29,080 nucleotides of DNA from an uncultured Bacilli bacterium (GCA_934085875.1 CAKOHQ010000013.1:1-29080), one strand, 5' to 3'; numbered from the stretch's first letter, positions 8,290-17,426 are shown. Translations and numbers: made by a program. The notes: a model not told the origin generated them from the letters alone.

Positions 8290-9087
8290 ATGTTAGACTT
8301 TTTACTCAACCCAAAAGTTTATGGAACAGTAATAATTTTATTATCATCATACATTATATACAAAATACTATACGATATAGTAGATAAAATAGTTATAAAA
8401 GGTAAAGATGAATTAGAAATAAAAAAACGTACAACAATATTACATTTATTTAGAAATATAGCAAGATATTTAATATTAATCATAATGATTCTACTTTTAT
8501 TAAACTTATACGGAATAAATACAACAAGTCTTATTACAGGCTTAGGTATAGCCGGAGTAGTAGTTGGGTTAGGATTACAAGACGTATTAAAAGATGTTTT
8601 TAATGGAATAAGCATAATATTTGATAACTACTATGTAATAGGAGACATAGTTGAATACGAAGGATTTACAGGAACAGTAATAGAATTTGGATTAAAAAAT
8701 ACAAAAATAAAAAAATATACTGGAGAAGTATTAATAATATCAAATAGAAATATAGATAAAATAATTAATATTACTCAAGAAAAAGCATCAACATGTATAA
8801 GCATTCCAACTGCTTATGAAGAAGATTATGATAAAGTTGAAAAAGTGATAAAAGATACACTTAATAGTTTCAAAGAAAATAATAAAGAAATATCAAAAGT
8901 AGAATATCTTGGAATAAATGAACTTGCAGATTCTAGTATAATATATCAAGTACTAATAACATGTAATAGAGGAAAACAATGGGCTGTAAAAAGAGCATTC
9001 CTTAAAGAAATAAAAATAGCATATGAAAAAAATAATATAAAAATACCTTATAATCAATTGGAGGTACATAATGGAACAAAAATATAA
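8290..9087 (+). CDS. Small-conductance mechanosensitive channel (MscS family)
   Basis: An MscS-type channel of 265 residues, which releases solutes when membrane tension rises on hypo-osmotic shock. There are three membrane helices: about 6-25, about 55-75, and a pore helix rich in Gly/Ala (GLGIAGVVVGLGLQDVLKD). The beta domain with VGDIVEYEGFTGTV-like sequence (here IGDIVEYEGFTG) and a C-terminal alpha/beta domain follow. The size equals the core MscS without extra N-terminal helices. I chose ATG 8290 with AGAAGGTG upstream; a GTG at 8281 in the same frame lies within parB and would only add three residues. It overlaps the next gene by 17 bases. An mscS next to parB is common in Firmicutes. 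Confidence 0.9.
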   Translation: MLDFLLNPKVYGTVIILLSSYIIYKILYDIVDKIVIKGKDELEIKKRTTILHLFRNIARYLILIIMILLLLNLYGINTTSLITGLGIAGVVVGLGLQDVLKDVFNGISIIFDNYYVIGDIVEYEGFTGTVIEFGLKNTKIKKYTGEVLIISNRNIDKIINITQEKASTCISIPTAYEEDYDKVEKVIKDTLNSFKENNKEISKVEYLGINELADSSIIYQVLITCNRGKQWAVKRAFLKEIKIAYEKNNIKIPYNQLEVHNGTKI

Positions 9088-9256
9088 TGTGGGTTCAATA
9101 GTTATAATGAAAAAACCACATGCATGCAAAGAAAATAAATGGTGTGTTACTAGAGTAGGTGTTGACATTAAATTAAAATGTTTAGGTTGTAATCACATTA
9201 TAATGTTAGATAGATTAGAATTTGAACGTAAATTAAGGAGCATAGTAAATGAATAA
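9071..9256 (+). CDS. DUF951 family small Cys-rich protein
   Basis: This 61-residue protein belongs to the DUF951 family: the VGSIVIMKKPHACKENKW opening and the KCLGC...LDRLEFERK ending are its hallmarks. Four cysteines, two after the HAC motif and two in CLGC, could bind a metal, which is an inference. The function of DUF951 is unknown; it is widely encoded beside parB and mscS in Firmicutes, as here. Its start lies within the end of mscS behind TTGGAGG, and its stop overlaps the AbgT start by eight bases, so it is almost certainly translated as part of the parA operon. Confidence 0.9.
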   Translation: MEQKYNVGSIVIMKKPHACKENKWCVTRVGVDIKLKCLGCNHIIMLDRLEFERKLRSIVNE

Positions 9257-10790
9257 AATAAGAAAAATTAGAGATAAAGTTGTATTACATCCAATAATGT
9301 CTTTCTTAATCCTTATATTAATAACAATATGTGTAAGTGGAATACTATCTTTATTTGATATTACAGGAAGTTATAGCACAGTAAATACTAAGAGTAATTC
9401 ATTAGAATCTACGATGATTACTATTGAAAATTTATTTAGTTTAAGAGGATTAAAATACATATTCTCAAACACAGTATCAAATTTTGCATCATTTACACCA
9501 TTATCAATGCTACTTATTACATTACTAGGTATAGGTATCATGGATAAAACAGGATTCTTAGATACATTATTTTATGTTTTAACAAGAAAATTAAGAAAAA
9601 ATGTTGTCACATTTATATTAGTATTAATTTGTATATTATCAAGTATAGCTGGTGATATATCTTACATAGTATTAATTCCAATATCAGCATTACTATTTAA
9701 ATATGGAAAAAGAAATCCACAAGCAGGAATAATAACTGCATTTGCTGCGATAAGCTGTGGTATCGGAATAAATATATTCATAAATTCAGTAGATTCTTCA
9801 TTATTAACTTATACACAAGATGCAGCAAACTTATTGAAAGAGGGATACGTAGTTAAAACAACAAGTTTTATAATAATAATGATTTTAGCAACTATAGCAT
9901 TATCATTTATAATAACAAATATAACAGAAAAAAATATTATTCCTAGATTAGGAAAATATGAAATTGAAGAAGAAGAGGAAGAAAAATACGTTTCAAAAAA
10001 AGAATTAAAAAGTTTATATATTTCAATAATAGTAGGTTCAATTTATTTACTAATATTCATATATAATATTATTCCAGGATTACCACTAAGTGGAAATTTA
10101 CTAGATTACTCTCAAAAATTATATATTGATAAACTATTCGGATATAATTCATTCTTTAATTCAGGATTTGTATTCGTAATAACAATATTATTCTTCATAA
10201 ATGGATTAACATATGGAATATTAACAAAAAGTATAAAAAATAACAGAGACGTATGTGATGATTTATCACATTCACTAGATGCAATGGGTAAAGTATTAGT
10301 GTTAATATTCTTTGCATCAACATTTATATCAATATTAAAATATTCAAATATAGGTATGCTTATAACAAGTTGGTTTGCAAATATAATATCAACAACTAAA
10401 TTTACTGGTTTACCACTTGTCTTACTATTATTTATACTAAGCGCATTATCAACATTAATATTACCATCATCAATCTATAAGTGGTCAATATTATCTTCTG
10501 TATCAGTACCAGTACTAATGAATTCAGGAATGACACCGGAATTTGCACAATTGATATTTAGAGCAGGAGAATCAATAACATATGGATTAACACCAGTAAT
10601 GGCATATTTTGTAATATTCTTAGCGTATATGGAATTATATAATCAAGATAAAAAAGGTGTAGGATTATTTAAATCATTAAAATATCTAGTGCCATATTCA
10701 ATAGGAACATTATGTATGTGGTTAATACTAATAATCGTATGGTATTTAGTTAACATACCACTAGGTATAGGAATATCACCATTAATGTAA
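9249..10790 (+). CDS. AbgT family transporter
   Basis: A 513-residue polytopic membrane protein of the AbgT family, whose members move p-aminobenzoyl-glutamate in Escherichia coli or export sulfonamides in other bacteria, driven by an ion gradient. The N-terminal region HPIMSFLILILITICVSG and later AGDISYIVLIPISALLFKYGKRNPQAGI are typical of the family. At least ten hydrophobic segments are visible, with a charged loop EIEEEEEEKYVSKKEL near the middle. The substrate here cannot be read from the sequence. It starts within DUF951 after AAGGAG and ends the parA operon at the terminator at 10799. Its presence in a chromosome-segregation operon is probably convenience rather than function. Confidence 0.85.
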   Translation: MNKIRKIRDKVVLHPIMSFLILILITICVSGILSLFDITGSYSTVNTKSNSLESTMITIENLFSLRGLKYIFSNTVSNFASFTPLSMLLITLLGIGIMDKTGFLDTLFYVLTRKLRKNVVTFILVLICILSSIAGDISYIVLIPISALLFKYGKRNPQAGIITAFAAISCGIGINIFINSVDSSLLTYTQDAANLLKEGYVVKTTSFIIIMILATIALSFIITNITEKNIIPRLGKYEIEEEEEEKYVSKKELKSLYISIIVGSIYLLIFIYNIIPGLPLSGNLLDYSQKLYIDKLFGYNSFFNSGFVFVITILFFINGLTYGILTKSIKNNRDVCDDLSHSLDAMGKVLVLIFFASTFISILKYSNIGMLITSWFANIISTTKFTGLPLVLLLFILSALSTLILPSSIYKWSILSSVSVPVLMNSGMTPEFAQLIFRAGESITYGLTPVMAYFVIFLAYMELYNQDKKGVGLFKSLKYLVPYSIGTLCMWLILIIVWYLVNIPLGIGISPLM

Positions 10791-10798
10791 AAAAATGT

Positions 10799-10827
10799 AA
10801 AGAAGTAAACAAATACTTCTTTTTTAC
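10799..10827 (+). terminator. Terminator of the parA-abgT operon
   Basis: The stem AAGAAGTA/TACTTCTT (8 bp) with the loop AACAAA is followed by TTTTAC, ten bases after the abgT-family stop. Confidence 0.8.
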
Positions 10828-10847
10828 TTTATATAAGTTAATAAAAA

Positions 10848-10856
10848 TGTTATATT
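10848..10856 (+). promoter_or_regulatory. Extended -10 box before second mscS
   Basis: TGTTATATT is an extended -10 element 27 bases before the ATG at 10883. No acceptable -35 is seen at the right distance. Confidence 0.4.
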
Positions 10857-10882
10857 AAAACATACAAAAAGGAGAAATTCAT

Positions 10883-11734
10883 ATGTTAAAAAATATAGAT
10901 ACATTATTTTTATCATTCGATAACAAATATACAATTTTAATATTTTACACAATCATAACTCTAATAATAGGTAAATCGTTAATATATATTTTAAAAAAAC
11001 AACTAATAAGAATAAATAATAATAGATTACAATATAAAACATTAAATTTTATAAAATTAATAATATCTATTATTCAAATTTTAATTATTTATCTTATATG
11101 GGAAAGTAATATAAAAAATGCAATGACATTAATTAGTTTTATATCAGCAGCAATAACATTATCTTTAAAAGATTACATATTAAATTTATTTGCAGGATTT
11201 TATATAAAACTTTATAAACCTTTTAAATTAGAAGACAGAATTGAAATAAAAGGTCAAAAAGGAGATGTTATAAATCTAGGATCATTATTCTTTGAATTAT
11301 TAGAAATAAGTGATAATTATGGGCATCAAAGTACAGGTGTAGTTTCAATAATTCCAAACTCAATAATATTTACAGAAACAGTAAAAAATATGAATAAAGG
11401 TTTCAAATACATATGGGACGAAATAAAAGTACAAATATCTCTTGATAGTGATCTTATACTAGCAAAAAAGACTTTATACAAAATAATAAATAATATAGAT
11501 GTGATAAAAAATATACCAACAAAAATGAAAAATGAATTAAAAAATAATACTTCATATAGAATGTATTATAATAAATATGAACCAATGATATATACAGAAG
11601 TAAAAGATAAACATATAGAATTAAATATAAGATTTTTAATAAATCCAAAAAAAGCAAGATTAGTTGAATCATATATATGGAATGAAATATTAAAAGAATA
11701 TAAAAATGAAAATATCCAACTTATAAAAGAATAA
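10883..11734 (+). CDS. Second MscS-like mechanosensitive channel protein
   Basis: A 283-residue MscS-superfamily protein. Hydrophobic helices are at about 14-35, 55-72 and 80-105. The last carries ISFISAAITLSLKDYILNLFAGFY, which matches the pore helix and its kink into the beta domain (LEDRIEIKGQKGDVINLG). The C-terminal part holds the alpha/beta domain with NPKKARLVESYIWNEIL. It differs strongly from the other MscS protein at 8290, so it is not a recent duplicate. GGAGAAATTC lies before the ATG. A 56-base gap leads to the DUF308-like gene, so the two may be cotranscribed. It opens on hypo-osmotic stress by family analogy; a more specialised role is possible. Confidence 0.8.
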   Translation: MLKNIDTLFLSFDNKYTILIFYTIITLIIGKSLIYILKKQLIRINNNRLQYKTLNFIKLIISIIQILIIYLIWESNIKNAMTLISFISAAITLSLKDYILNLFAGFYIKLYKPFKLEDRIEIKGQKGDVINLGSLFFELLEISDNYGHQSTGVVSIIPNSIIFTETVKNMNKGFKYIWDEIKVQISLDSDLILAKKTLYKIINNIDVIKNIPTKMKNELKNNTSYRMYYNKYEPMIYTEVKDKHIELNIRFLINPKKARLVESYIWNEILKEYKNENIQLIKE

Positions 11735-11790
11735 TGTAGTTTACAAAACAAAATATTTTTATTAAAATTATAATAGAAAGGAGCCTATAC

Positions 11791-12342
11791 ATGTTAAATA
11801 AATTAAACAAATTCTTGTACTCATCTATTATAATATCTATAATAATGTTTATTATAGGATTAATATTTATTATTTATCCAGAAGTATCATTCACAACAAT
11901 AACTTATATACTATCAATATTACTTATTGTAAATGGAATATATTTCTTAATAGAAAAAGAATCAAGTATATTCTTCTCTAGTTTCTTAACATTAGGTGTT
12001 ATAGAATTATTACTTGGTATTATAATGCTAGTTAATCCAGATATAGTAAAAACATTATTCCCTATAGTAGCAGGTGTAATAATGATTACTAAATCAACAC
12101 TAGATTTAAGACTATCAATATTACTATATAGAAATAATATTAGTAGTTGGTTATCACTTCTAATATGCTCTATAATATCTATTATATGTGGTTTAATAAT
12201 TATACTTAATCCTAGTATTGGAACTATTGCATTAACAACTTCTCTAGGAATACTAATTACAGTATATTCTATATCTAATATTATAGATACAATTATATTT
12301 AAAAATAACATAAAAGAAATAACAAAATTATTAGAAAAATAA
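11791..12342 (+). CDS. DUF308/HdeD-like membrane protein
   Basis: A 183-residue, almost entirely hydrophobic protein with about six transmembrane helices arranged as repeated pairs ending in Gly/Asn-Pro turns (IIYPEVSFTTITYIL, MLVNPDIVKTLFPIVAGVIM, IILNPSIGTIALTTSLGI). These NP-x-hydrophobic repeats are the signature of the HdeD/DUF308 family, a group linked to acid resistance in enteric bacteria but of unknown role in Firmicutes. The start has GAAAGGAG six to eight bases upstream. A hairpin immediately downstream is shared with the convergent XRE gene. The gene is intact. Confidence 0.75.
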   Translation: MLNKLNKFLYSSIIISIIMFIIGLIFIIYPEVSFTTITYILSILLIVNGIYFLIEKESSIFFSSFLTLGVIELLLGIIMLVNPDIVKTLFPIVAGVIMITKSTLDLRLSILLYRNNISSWLSLLICSIISIICGLIIILNPSIGTIALTTSLGILITVYSISNIIDTIIFKNNIKEITKLLEK

Positions 12343-12366
12343 GACTTCTTTTGAAAGTCTTTTTTT
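12341..12366. terminator. Bidirectional terminator between DUF308 and xre genes
   Basis: AAGACTT pairs with AAGTCTT (7 bp) and is flanked by a T-run on the right and an A-run on the left. It can therefore stop transcripts arriving from both of the convergent genes. Confidence 0.7.
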
Positions 12367-12799
12367 AATCTATTCTTCCACAAATATAATCCATAGATAG
12401 ATTAAATTCTTTAGCAAGTTCATAAACAAATATTGTTAAAATAAGAGTCTTACCCTTTTCATAAGCACATACAGTTGATGGTGTTGTATTTAAAATACTA
12501 GCAATATCTTTTTGTTTTAAATTATTTTTATTTCTTATCATAACTAATCTTTTACCAATTAATTTTTTGTCTAATTTATGATTAATATTAATGTAATTCT
12601 TTTCTATACTTAATCCAAATATATAATCTATACTCACATTAAAATAATCGCACAAAGTAAAAAGGTGTTTTAATGGAATAATATCACTTCCAATTTCCCA
12701 ATGAGATATCAAACTTCTATCAACTTTTAATATTTTTGCCAAATCATTTTGTGTTAAATCTTCACCTTCTCTTAAAAAATATAATTTATCTAATTTCAT
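12365..12799 (-). CDS. Tandem helix-turn-helix XRE family regulator
   Basis: A DNA-binding regulator of 144 residues built from two copies of the XRE/HTH_3 fold. The first holds LTQNDLAKILKVDRSLISHWE and ends in SIDYIFGL; the second holds LKQKDIASILNTTPSTVCAYE and ends in SMDYICGR. No other domain is visible, so it probably senses nothing itself or acts with a partner. I chose the internal ATG at 12799 because AAGGGTGATT lies just before it on the minus strand; a longer reading to 12832 adds eleven residues without a ribosome site. It diverges from the nine-gene operon beginning at 12913, across 113 bases with an inverted repeat, which makes it the likely local regulator. Confidence 0.85.
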   Translation of the reverse strand: MKLDKLYFLREGEDLTQNDLAKILKVDRSLISHWEIGSDIIPLKHLFTLCDYFNVSIDYIFGLSIEKNYININHKLDKKLIGKRLVMIRNKNNLKQKDIASILNTTPSTVCAYEKGKTLILTIFVYELAKEFNLSMDYICGRID

Positions 12800-12831
12800 A
12801 GTAATCACCCTTATACATATAAATTGTGTCA

Positions 12832-12850
12832 TTAAATAAAAAATATTTAA
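12832..12850. promoter_or_regulatory. Inverted repeat in divergent xre/protease intergenic region
   Basis: TTAAATA (12832-12838), five A, TATTTAA (12844-12850) is a perfect 7-base inverted repeat in the space between two divergent genes. It could be an XRE operator. AT-richness makes chance occurrence fairly likely. Confidence 0.25.
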
Positions 12851-12855
12851 AAAAA

Positions 12856-12885
12856 TGTGAAAAAATACGAATTTTATGTTATACT
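12856..12885 (+). promoter_or_regulatory. Promoter of the nine-gene operon
   Basis: TATACT (12880-12885) has the extended -10 TGT before it, and a weak -35 TGTGAA (12856-12861) lies 18 bases upstream. It is 27 bases before the GTG start at 12913. Confidence 0.5.
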
Positions 12886-12912
12886 ATTAATATAGAGTAG
12901 GAGAGAAGTAAT

Positions 12913-14814
12913 GTGAGTGGTGAACAGAAATTAAATTTATTTAAATTAAAGTTAAACAATAAAGAACAAAAAATATCAATTTTGTTAGGATTTTTAATAA
13001 TAATATTAAGTTTAATATTAGTTATAGTTAATATTAATAGCAATAATACACGAACCGTAATGATATATTTGGCAGGAAATAATTTAGAAAGTGATAGTGC
13101 TATAGCAACCTCTGATTTAGAAGCAATTAACCCCAAAAAAATAAATTTAAAAAATAATAAAATTCTTATTTATACTGGTGGTACAAAAAAATGGTTTAAT
13201 TTTATTGAATCAGATGAAAATGCAATTTATGAATTAAAAGAAAATGGATTTGAAAAAGTTAAATCTTTTCCTCAAAAAAATATGGGAAACTATGAGGTTT
13301 TTAAGGAATTTTTAAGTTACTCGTACGATAATTACAAAACCGACAAGTATGACATAATTATGTGGGACCATGGATTAGGGAGTTTAGGTACTATAAGTGA
13401 TGAATATACCAATGATTATCTAACACCAAATGAATTAGAAAAAGCTTTTAGCGAAAGCCCATTTAATCATAAAAAAATATCTACATTAGCATTTCATACA
13501 TGTTTGAATTCAACAATAGAAATGGCTGCTGTATTACATAAATATGTAAATTATATGATTGCAAGCGAAGAAGTAACATGGGGTGCAACAAATTATAATG
13601 TTTTAGGATATTTAAATGATATAGACAAATTAAAAAATGACTACGACTATGCAAGAACATATATTGAATCATATAAAAAACAAATGAGTGAGCTTGGAAT
13701 TTCAAAAGATATAACTTATTCAATTTTAGATTTAAAAAATTATCCAAAAGTTGAAAAAAATTTAAATGATTTTATAAGAAATATAAACCTTGAAAATAAT
13801 TATAATGATATAGCAAAAATAAGAAGTAATATACATCAATATGGTTTAGAGCATTTAGATTATGATACAGTGGATTTATATGAGTTAATATTGTTAATAA
13901 AAAATTATAGTAAATCGGATTCAAAAAAATTATTAACAAGTTTAAAAGAGTTTATAAAATACAATTGGACAAATAACGAACATTCTAATGGTGTATCAGT
14001 ATATTTTCCATATAATGGTAACGATACCGTAAAAAAATTACATTTAGATGTCTATAATAATTTAAATTATTTAACTGATTATAAATATTTTATAAATAAT
14101 TTTTATAAAAAACAAGCTAATGCCAAGCCATTAAATTATAAAACGTTTACTCAAGAAATAACTAGTGAAGCTAATGAATTTAAATTAAAATTAAATGATG
14201 AACAAATAAGTAATTTTGCTAGAGCTAATTATATAATATTTGAAAAACATGAAGATAATTATTTTACACCAATTTATGTTTCAAAAGATGCATATTTAAC
14301 AGATGATGGATATGTAAAAACAAAATTAGGAAATAATTTAATAAAAGTAACTGACATTGAAAGTAATGAAAGTTCATACATACAAATTATAGAAAATGAT
14401 AATAATATTTTCCAAACGAATGCTATCGCCATGAATTTTATAGAAGAATATGGAGCATATAGTTTGAAAGTTAATTTTAAAATAGAAAATGATACTCCAG
14501 TTGTTGAGAGTACAGAACTATATAAAGATAATGACATAACAACAACGGGTTCATTAGTAGATTATAAGAATTATGATTCAGTTCAATTTACTAATTTTAG
14601 ATATAAAATATTGGACGATAATGGAAATTATCAAGAAAAATGGGAGTCAAATTCTACTAAATGGTTATTTGAAATAGCTCCCAAAAAGAATGATTATAAA
14701 TTTGAACTATCAAATTTAAAAGATTCAAAAAATAAAAATTTATATTGTTTATTTAAAATATATGATATAAATAACAATTATTACTATTCAAATTTAATAA
14801 AGGTAGAAAATTAG
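12913..14814 (+). CDS. Membrane-anchored clostripain-like (C11) cysteine protease
   Basis: A 633-residue protein of peptidase family C11. After a cytosolic N-terminus, one membrane helix (about 21-42) would place the rest outside the cell. The domain opens with RTVMIYLAGNNLESDSAIATSDLE. It then has IIMWDHGLGS with the probable catalytic His153 and FHTCLNSTIEMA with the probable catalytic Cys197, followed by MIASEEVTWG and GVSVYFPY, all usual for C11. Residues after about 400 form a beta-rich, Asn/Lys-rich region of unknown role. Family members cut after Arg or Lys and often self-process. The start is GTG, with AGGAGA eight bases upstream; the nearby ATG at 12911 runs straight into TGA. It is the first gene of the nine-gene operon; the next gene begins 11 bases on. 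Confidence 0.9.
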   Translation: MSGEQKLNLFKLKLNNKEQKISILLGFLIIILSLILVIVNINSNNTRTVMIYLAGNNLESDSAIATSDLEAINPKKINLKNNKILIYTGGTKKWFNFIESDENAIYELKENGFEKVKSFPQKNMGNYEVFKEFLSYSYDNYKTDKYDIIMWDHGLGSLGTISDEYTNDYLTPNELEKAFSESPFNHKKISTLAFHTCLNSTIEMAAVLHKYVNYMIASEEVTWGATNYNVLGYLNDIDKLKNDYDYARTYIESYKKQMSELGISKDITYSILDLKNYPKVEKNLNDFIRNINLENNYNDIAKIRSNIHQYGLEHLDYDTVDLYELILLIKNYSKSDSKKLLTSLKEFIKYNWTNNEHSNGVSVYFPYNGNDTVKKLHLDVYNNLNYLTDYKYFINNFYKKQANAKPLNYKTFTQEITSEANEFKLKLNDEQISNFARANYIIFEKHEDNYFTPIYVSKDAYLTDDGYVKTKLGNNLIKVTDIESNESSYIQIIENDNNIFQTNAIAMNFIEEYGAYSLKVNFKIENDTPVVESTELYKDNDITTTGSLVDYKNYDSVQFTNFRYKILDDNGNYQEKWESNSTKWLFEIAPKKNDYKFELSNLKDSKNKNLYCLFKIYDINNNYYYSNLIKVEN

Positions 14815-14825
14815 GAGGAATTAAA

Positions 14826-15800
14826 ATGTTTTGTAAAAATTGTGGAAATAAAATAGAAGAGGGAACATTATTTTGTTCTAAATGTGGGGTTAAAGTTGAG
14901 AGTATAAGTAATATCGTTAACGGAACATTAGAAAATAATTTTAATAATAACGTTAATAATACATCAAATGGCAATTTAAATAATAATATATCAAGTGATT
15001 TAGCAAATAATCAAAATAATATTTCAAATCAAATAAATGAATCACCAAATACGAATAATAACTTAATAAATAATCAAAATACTGTTAATAATATTGGAAA
15101 TAATCAAAATAGTAATATGACAAGTATTAACACTAAAAAGAATAATACGCTATTCATAATTATCGTAATAGTAGCATCAATTGTAGTACTTACTTTAATT
15201 AGTTTCATTATAGTTAAAATGTTAAGTAGTCATAACAACGATTACCAAACATCAACTTCTAATAACAACAATAATGTAACAGAAATTAATAATGACAATA
15301 AAAATAATAATAATTATGAAATAACTTTAGGAAACTATAAATTTAAATTGCCAACGGATTTACTTTATAAAAATGGTAGCGATTATATACTTGCTACTAA
15401 CAATGATAAAACTTTTATATTTGAAATGTCAGTTTATAATTTTGCTTATTCTGATTTAGTAAATGGTTATCAAGAAGTAGTTAATGAAGTTCAAAATTCT
15501 GGTATTACGGTAACAGATGCAAATGAAGTTTCTAACGGTTCAACTAAAATATTCTTATTTGATTTAAATGATGGAGAAAATGCATATCAAGTATATTATA
15601 CTGAACTAGATAATAATACTACTATTGGTGGTGCATTACAAGTATATAACGCTAATCTATTTAATACAGCTTTTAGCTACATAGAAAAAATAAAAAATTC
15701 TAAAGAAAAAGTTGGATCATTTGGTAAAGATACAAAAGAAGAAATAAATATTAAAAACTATAAAATAAGAGAAGATAGTTTTGTTTTAAAGAAGGATTAA
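14826..15800 (+). CDS. Zinc-ribbon, Asn-rich single-pass membrane protein
   Basis: A 324-residue protein with three parts. Residues 1-25 are a zinc ribbon with Cys3, Cys6, Cys17 and Cys20 (CKNCGNKI...CSKCG). Residues about 30-105 are a low-complexity linker made mostly of Asn. A membrane helix at about 109-132 is followed by a second Asn-rich stretch and a folded domain (about 165-290) beginning ITLGNYKFKLP. By topology the zinc ribbon is cytosolic and the C-terminal domain external. Similar zinc-ribbon/TM proteins are common in low-GC gut Firmicutes, but I know of no function. GGAGG precedes the ATG. The external domain lies beside the anchored protease, so they may act together, which is an inference from position only. 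Confidence 0.75.
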   Translation: MFCKNCGNKIEEGTLFCSKCGVKVESISNIVNGTLENNFNNNVNNTSNGNLNNNISSDLANNQNNISNQINESPNTNNNLINNQNTVNNIGNNQNSNMTSINTKKNNTLFIIIVIVASIVVLTLISFIIVKMLSSHNNDYQTSTSNNNNNVTEINNDNKNNNNYEITLGNYKFKLPTDLLYKNGSDYILATNNDKTFIFEMSVYNFAYSDLVNGYQEVVNEVQNSGITVTDANEVSNGSTKIFLFDLNDGENAYQVYYTELDNNTTIGGALQVYNANLFNTAFSYIEKIKNSKEKVGSFGKDTKEEINIKNYKIREDSFVLKKD

Positions 15801-15802
15801 TC

Positions 15803-16804
15803 ATGAAAAAAATATTATTAATAATATATCTTTTTCTTTTTGGAATAACAAGTGTATATGCAGATAATTTATTTAAAACAGCAGAAATAAAATATGAAGA
15901 AGACAATCCTAAAAATTTGTTTATGTATTTTGGTGATGCGAATATTACATCAAGTAATTACTACATTTATTATAGTGAATCTTTATTAAATTTTACGGAT
16001 AACCTTGAGCCAAAAACAATAGACTCGGACAAAATTAAGTCAGGAACAAATACATTCTCTATAAATAATAATAGAACAAGTAGTTTAAGTTCTATATTTG
16101 AACTAAATAAAGATACATTTTACTTTTATGTACTTGAGTACAAAGATGCAACTTATTATATAAATACATCAGATGTAATTGTGATAAAAAGAGACGATAT
16201 AGACAAATTAGAAAATGAAATAAATCAACAATTAAATGTATATTTTAGTGAAGATACTGTATCTACAACAATTTATGCACCTAAAGGTATAACAACAAAA
16301 AGAAAATTAAAATATAAAATTGGAAGAATGACAGATTATGCAATATTAAAAAAATTATATAATAAAAACTATGAAGGAATTAAAGATTTGATTAATTATG
16401 CGAAGAATGATAGTAATGGAATTACAGATACAATAGATGCAGAATTAATTAACTACAAAATATCTGATAAAATAAATATTCAAGATAAAGCTTATTATTA
16501 TGGATATTATGAATTAGAAGATGAAAATGGTAAATATTACCCAGTTACAGATATAGATTTATTACAAGGTTACACATCTTTTTTAGGTAAAATGTTTTTG
16601 AGTTATAGTGATTCTAAATTTGAATATATTTTTGAAGATGAACCAAATGAAGAACCAGTCGAAGTCGATGAAAGAATAAAAGGAACAGTAGAAAATAAAA
16701 AAACAGGAGTAAAAGGATACGTATTAACATTCTTAATTATTTCTTCATTAGCTTTCATCATACTAAAATCAATAAAAAACAATAATTTATTCAAAAAGAT
16801 ATAA
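15803..16804 (+). CDS. Signal-peptide protein with C-terminal membrane anchor, unknown function
   Basis: I do not recognise a family. The 333-residue protein starts with a clear signal peptide (MKK, a hydrophobic core to about 15, then a likely cleavage after VYA, residue 20) and ends with a membrane helix (about 304-322) and a basic tail. A large extracellular body thus sits between. It is rich in Tyr, Asn and Asp, with a Glu/Pro/Val-rich segment (EDEPNEEPVEVDERIKG) before the anchor. There is no LPxTG sorting motif. It starts two bases after the previous stop, with AAGAAGGATTA upstream, so it belongs to the same operon. It could be a surface-exposed substrate or partner of the neighbouring protease. 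Confidence 0.7.
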   Translation: MKKILLIIYLFLFGITSVYADNLFKTAEIKYEEDNPKNLFMYFGDANITSSNYYIYYSESLLNFTDNLEPKTIDSDKIKSGTNTFSINNNRTSSLSSIFELNKDTFYFYVLEYKDATYYINTSDVIVIKRDDIDKLENEINQQLNVYFSEDTVSTTIYAPKGITTKRKLKYKIGRMTDYAILKKLYNKNYEGIKDLINYAKNDSNGITDTIDAELINYKISDKINIQDKAYYYGYYELEDENGKYYPVTDIDLLQGYTSFLGKMFLSYSDSKFEYIFEDEPNEEPVEVDERIKGTVENKKTGVKGYVLTFLIISSLAFIILKSIKNNNLFKKI

Positions 16805-16817
16805 TAGGAGTAATAAC

Positions 16818-17426
16818 ATGAAAAATAATAACGTAAACATAGAATATAAAACATTAAATGAATTAGAAACAGAAATATTAATTGGAGAAGAAAAAACATA
16901 TTCTCAATATATAAAAATTATTATACCTATAGCTCTTTTAATGACAATAGTAAGTATATTTTTTTATAAATTTTTCTTAATTGAAATAGTACAAAATATT
17001 TTAATCTTTATTATAGTACTTTCAATAATAATAGCACTATTTTATATTTGTTTTATAGGAAAAAATAAAATCTCTAGAACTTGCATACAATTACCTATCC
17101 CCAAGAATATATCTAAAGATGAAATATCAAAAAATATAGAAGAAATGTTAAAAAAATTATTATATAAAGAAAAAAGATATAGAAAAGAAACTGCATACTA
17201 TGCATATAAAACAATTTATTACGTTGATATAACATCAAGTTCTAGATATTTAAAATATGAAATAACAGATAATACAATAAATTTTTATGTTTGGCTTAAT
17301 TTATATGGTAAAGAACGAAGTATTAATAAAAATGGACCATGTATACTTAATGGAGTAGTATTAGAAGACTTAAAATATTTAGAAGATTGTATCAATAAGT
17401 TAGGAGTAAAGAAAGATGGAATATAA
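16818..17426 (+). CDS. Two-helix membrane protein, unknown function
   Basis: No family is recognised. In 202 residues there are two adjacent membrane helices (about 30-52 and 57-77) and a C-terminal domain of about 120 residues (from GKNKISRTC) with many Tyr and Lys and a few Cys. With both helices near the N-terminus, the two termini lie on the same side, probably the cytosol. GGAG precedes the ATG by eight bases. Its last 11 bases overlap the start of the next gene, which supports operon membership and real translation. Confidence 0.65.
   Translation: MKNNNVNIEYKTLNELETEILIGEEKTYSQYIKIIIPIALLMTIVSIFFYKFFLIEIVQNILIFIIVLSIIIALFYICFIGKNKISRTCIQLPIPKNISKDEISKNIEEMLKKLLYKEKRYRKETAYYAYKTIYYVDITSSSRYLKYEITDNTINFYVWLNLYGKERSINKNGPCILNGVVLEDLKYLEDCINKLGVKKDGI

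Noticed and set aside
6617..9087. parS site near parAB
   Set aside because: No sequence close to TGTTTCACGTGAAACA was found by eye; a computed search would be needed to exclude degenerate sites.
12911..12916. ATG as the start of the protease gene
   Set aside because: The ATG is followed at once by TGA in its own frame. The overlapping GTG at 12913 opens the real frame with a well-placed AGGAGA.
14930..15130. Asn-codon-rich tract as a DNA repeat or CRISPR-like array
   Set aside because: The AAT/AAC runs lack regular unit length or spacers and stay in frame inside a coding sequence. They are a low-complexity protein linker.
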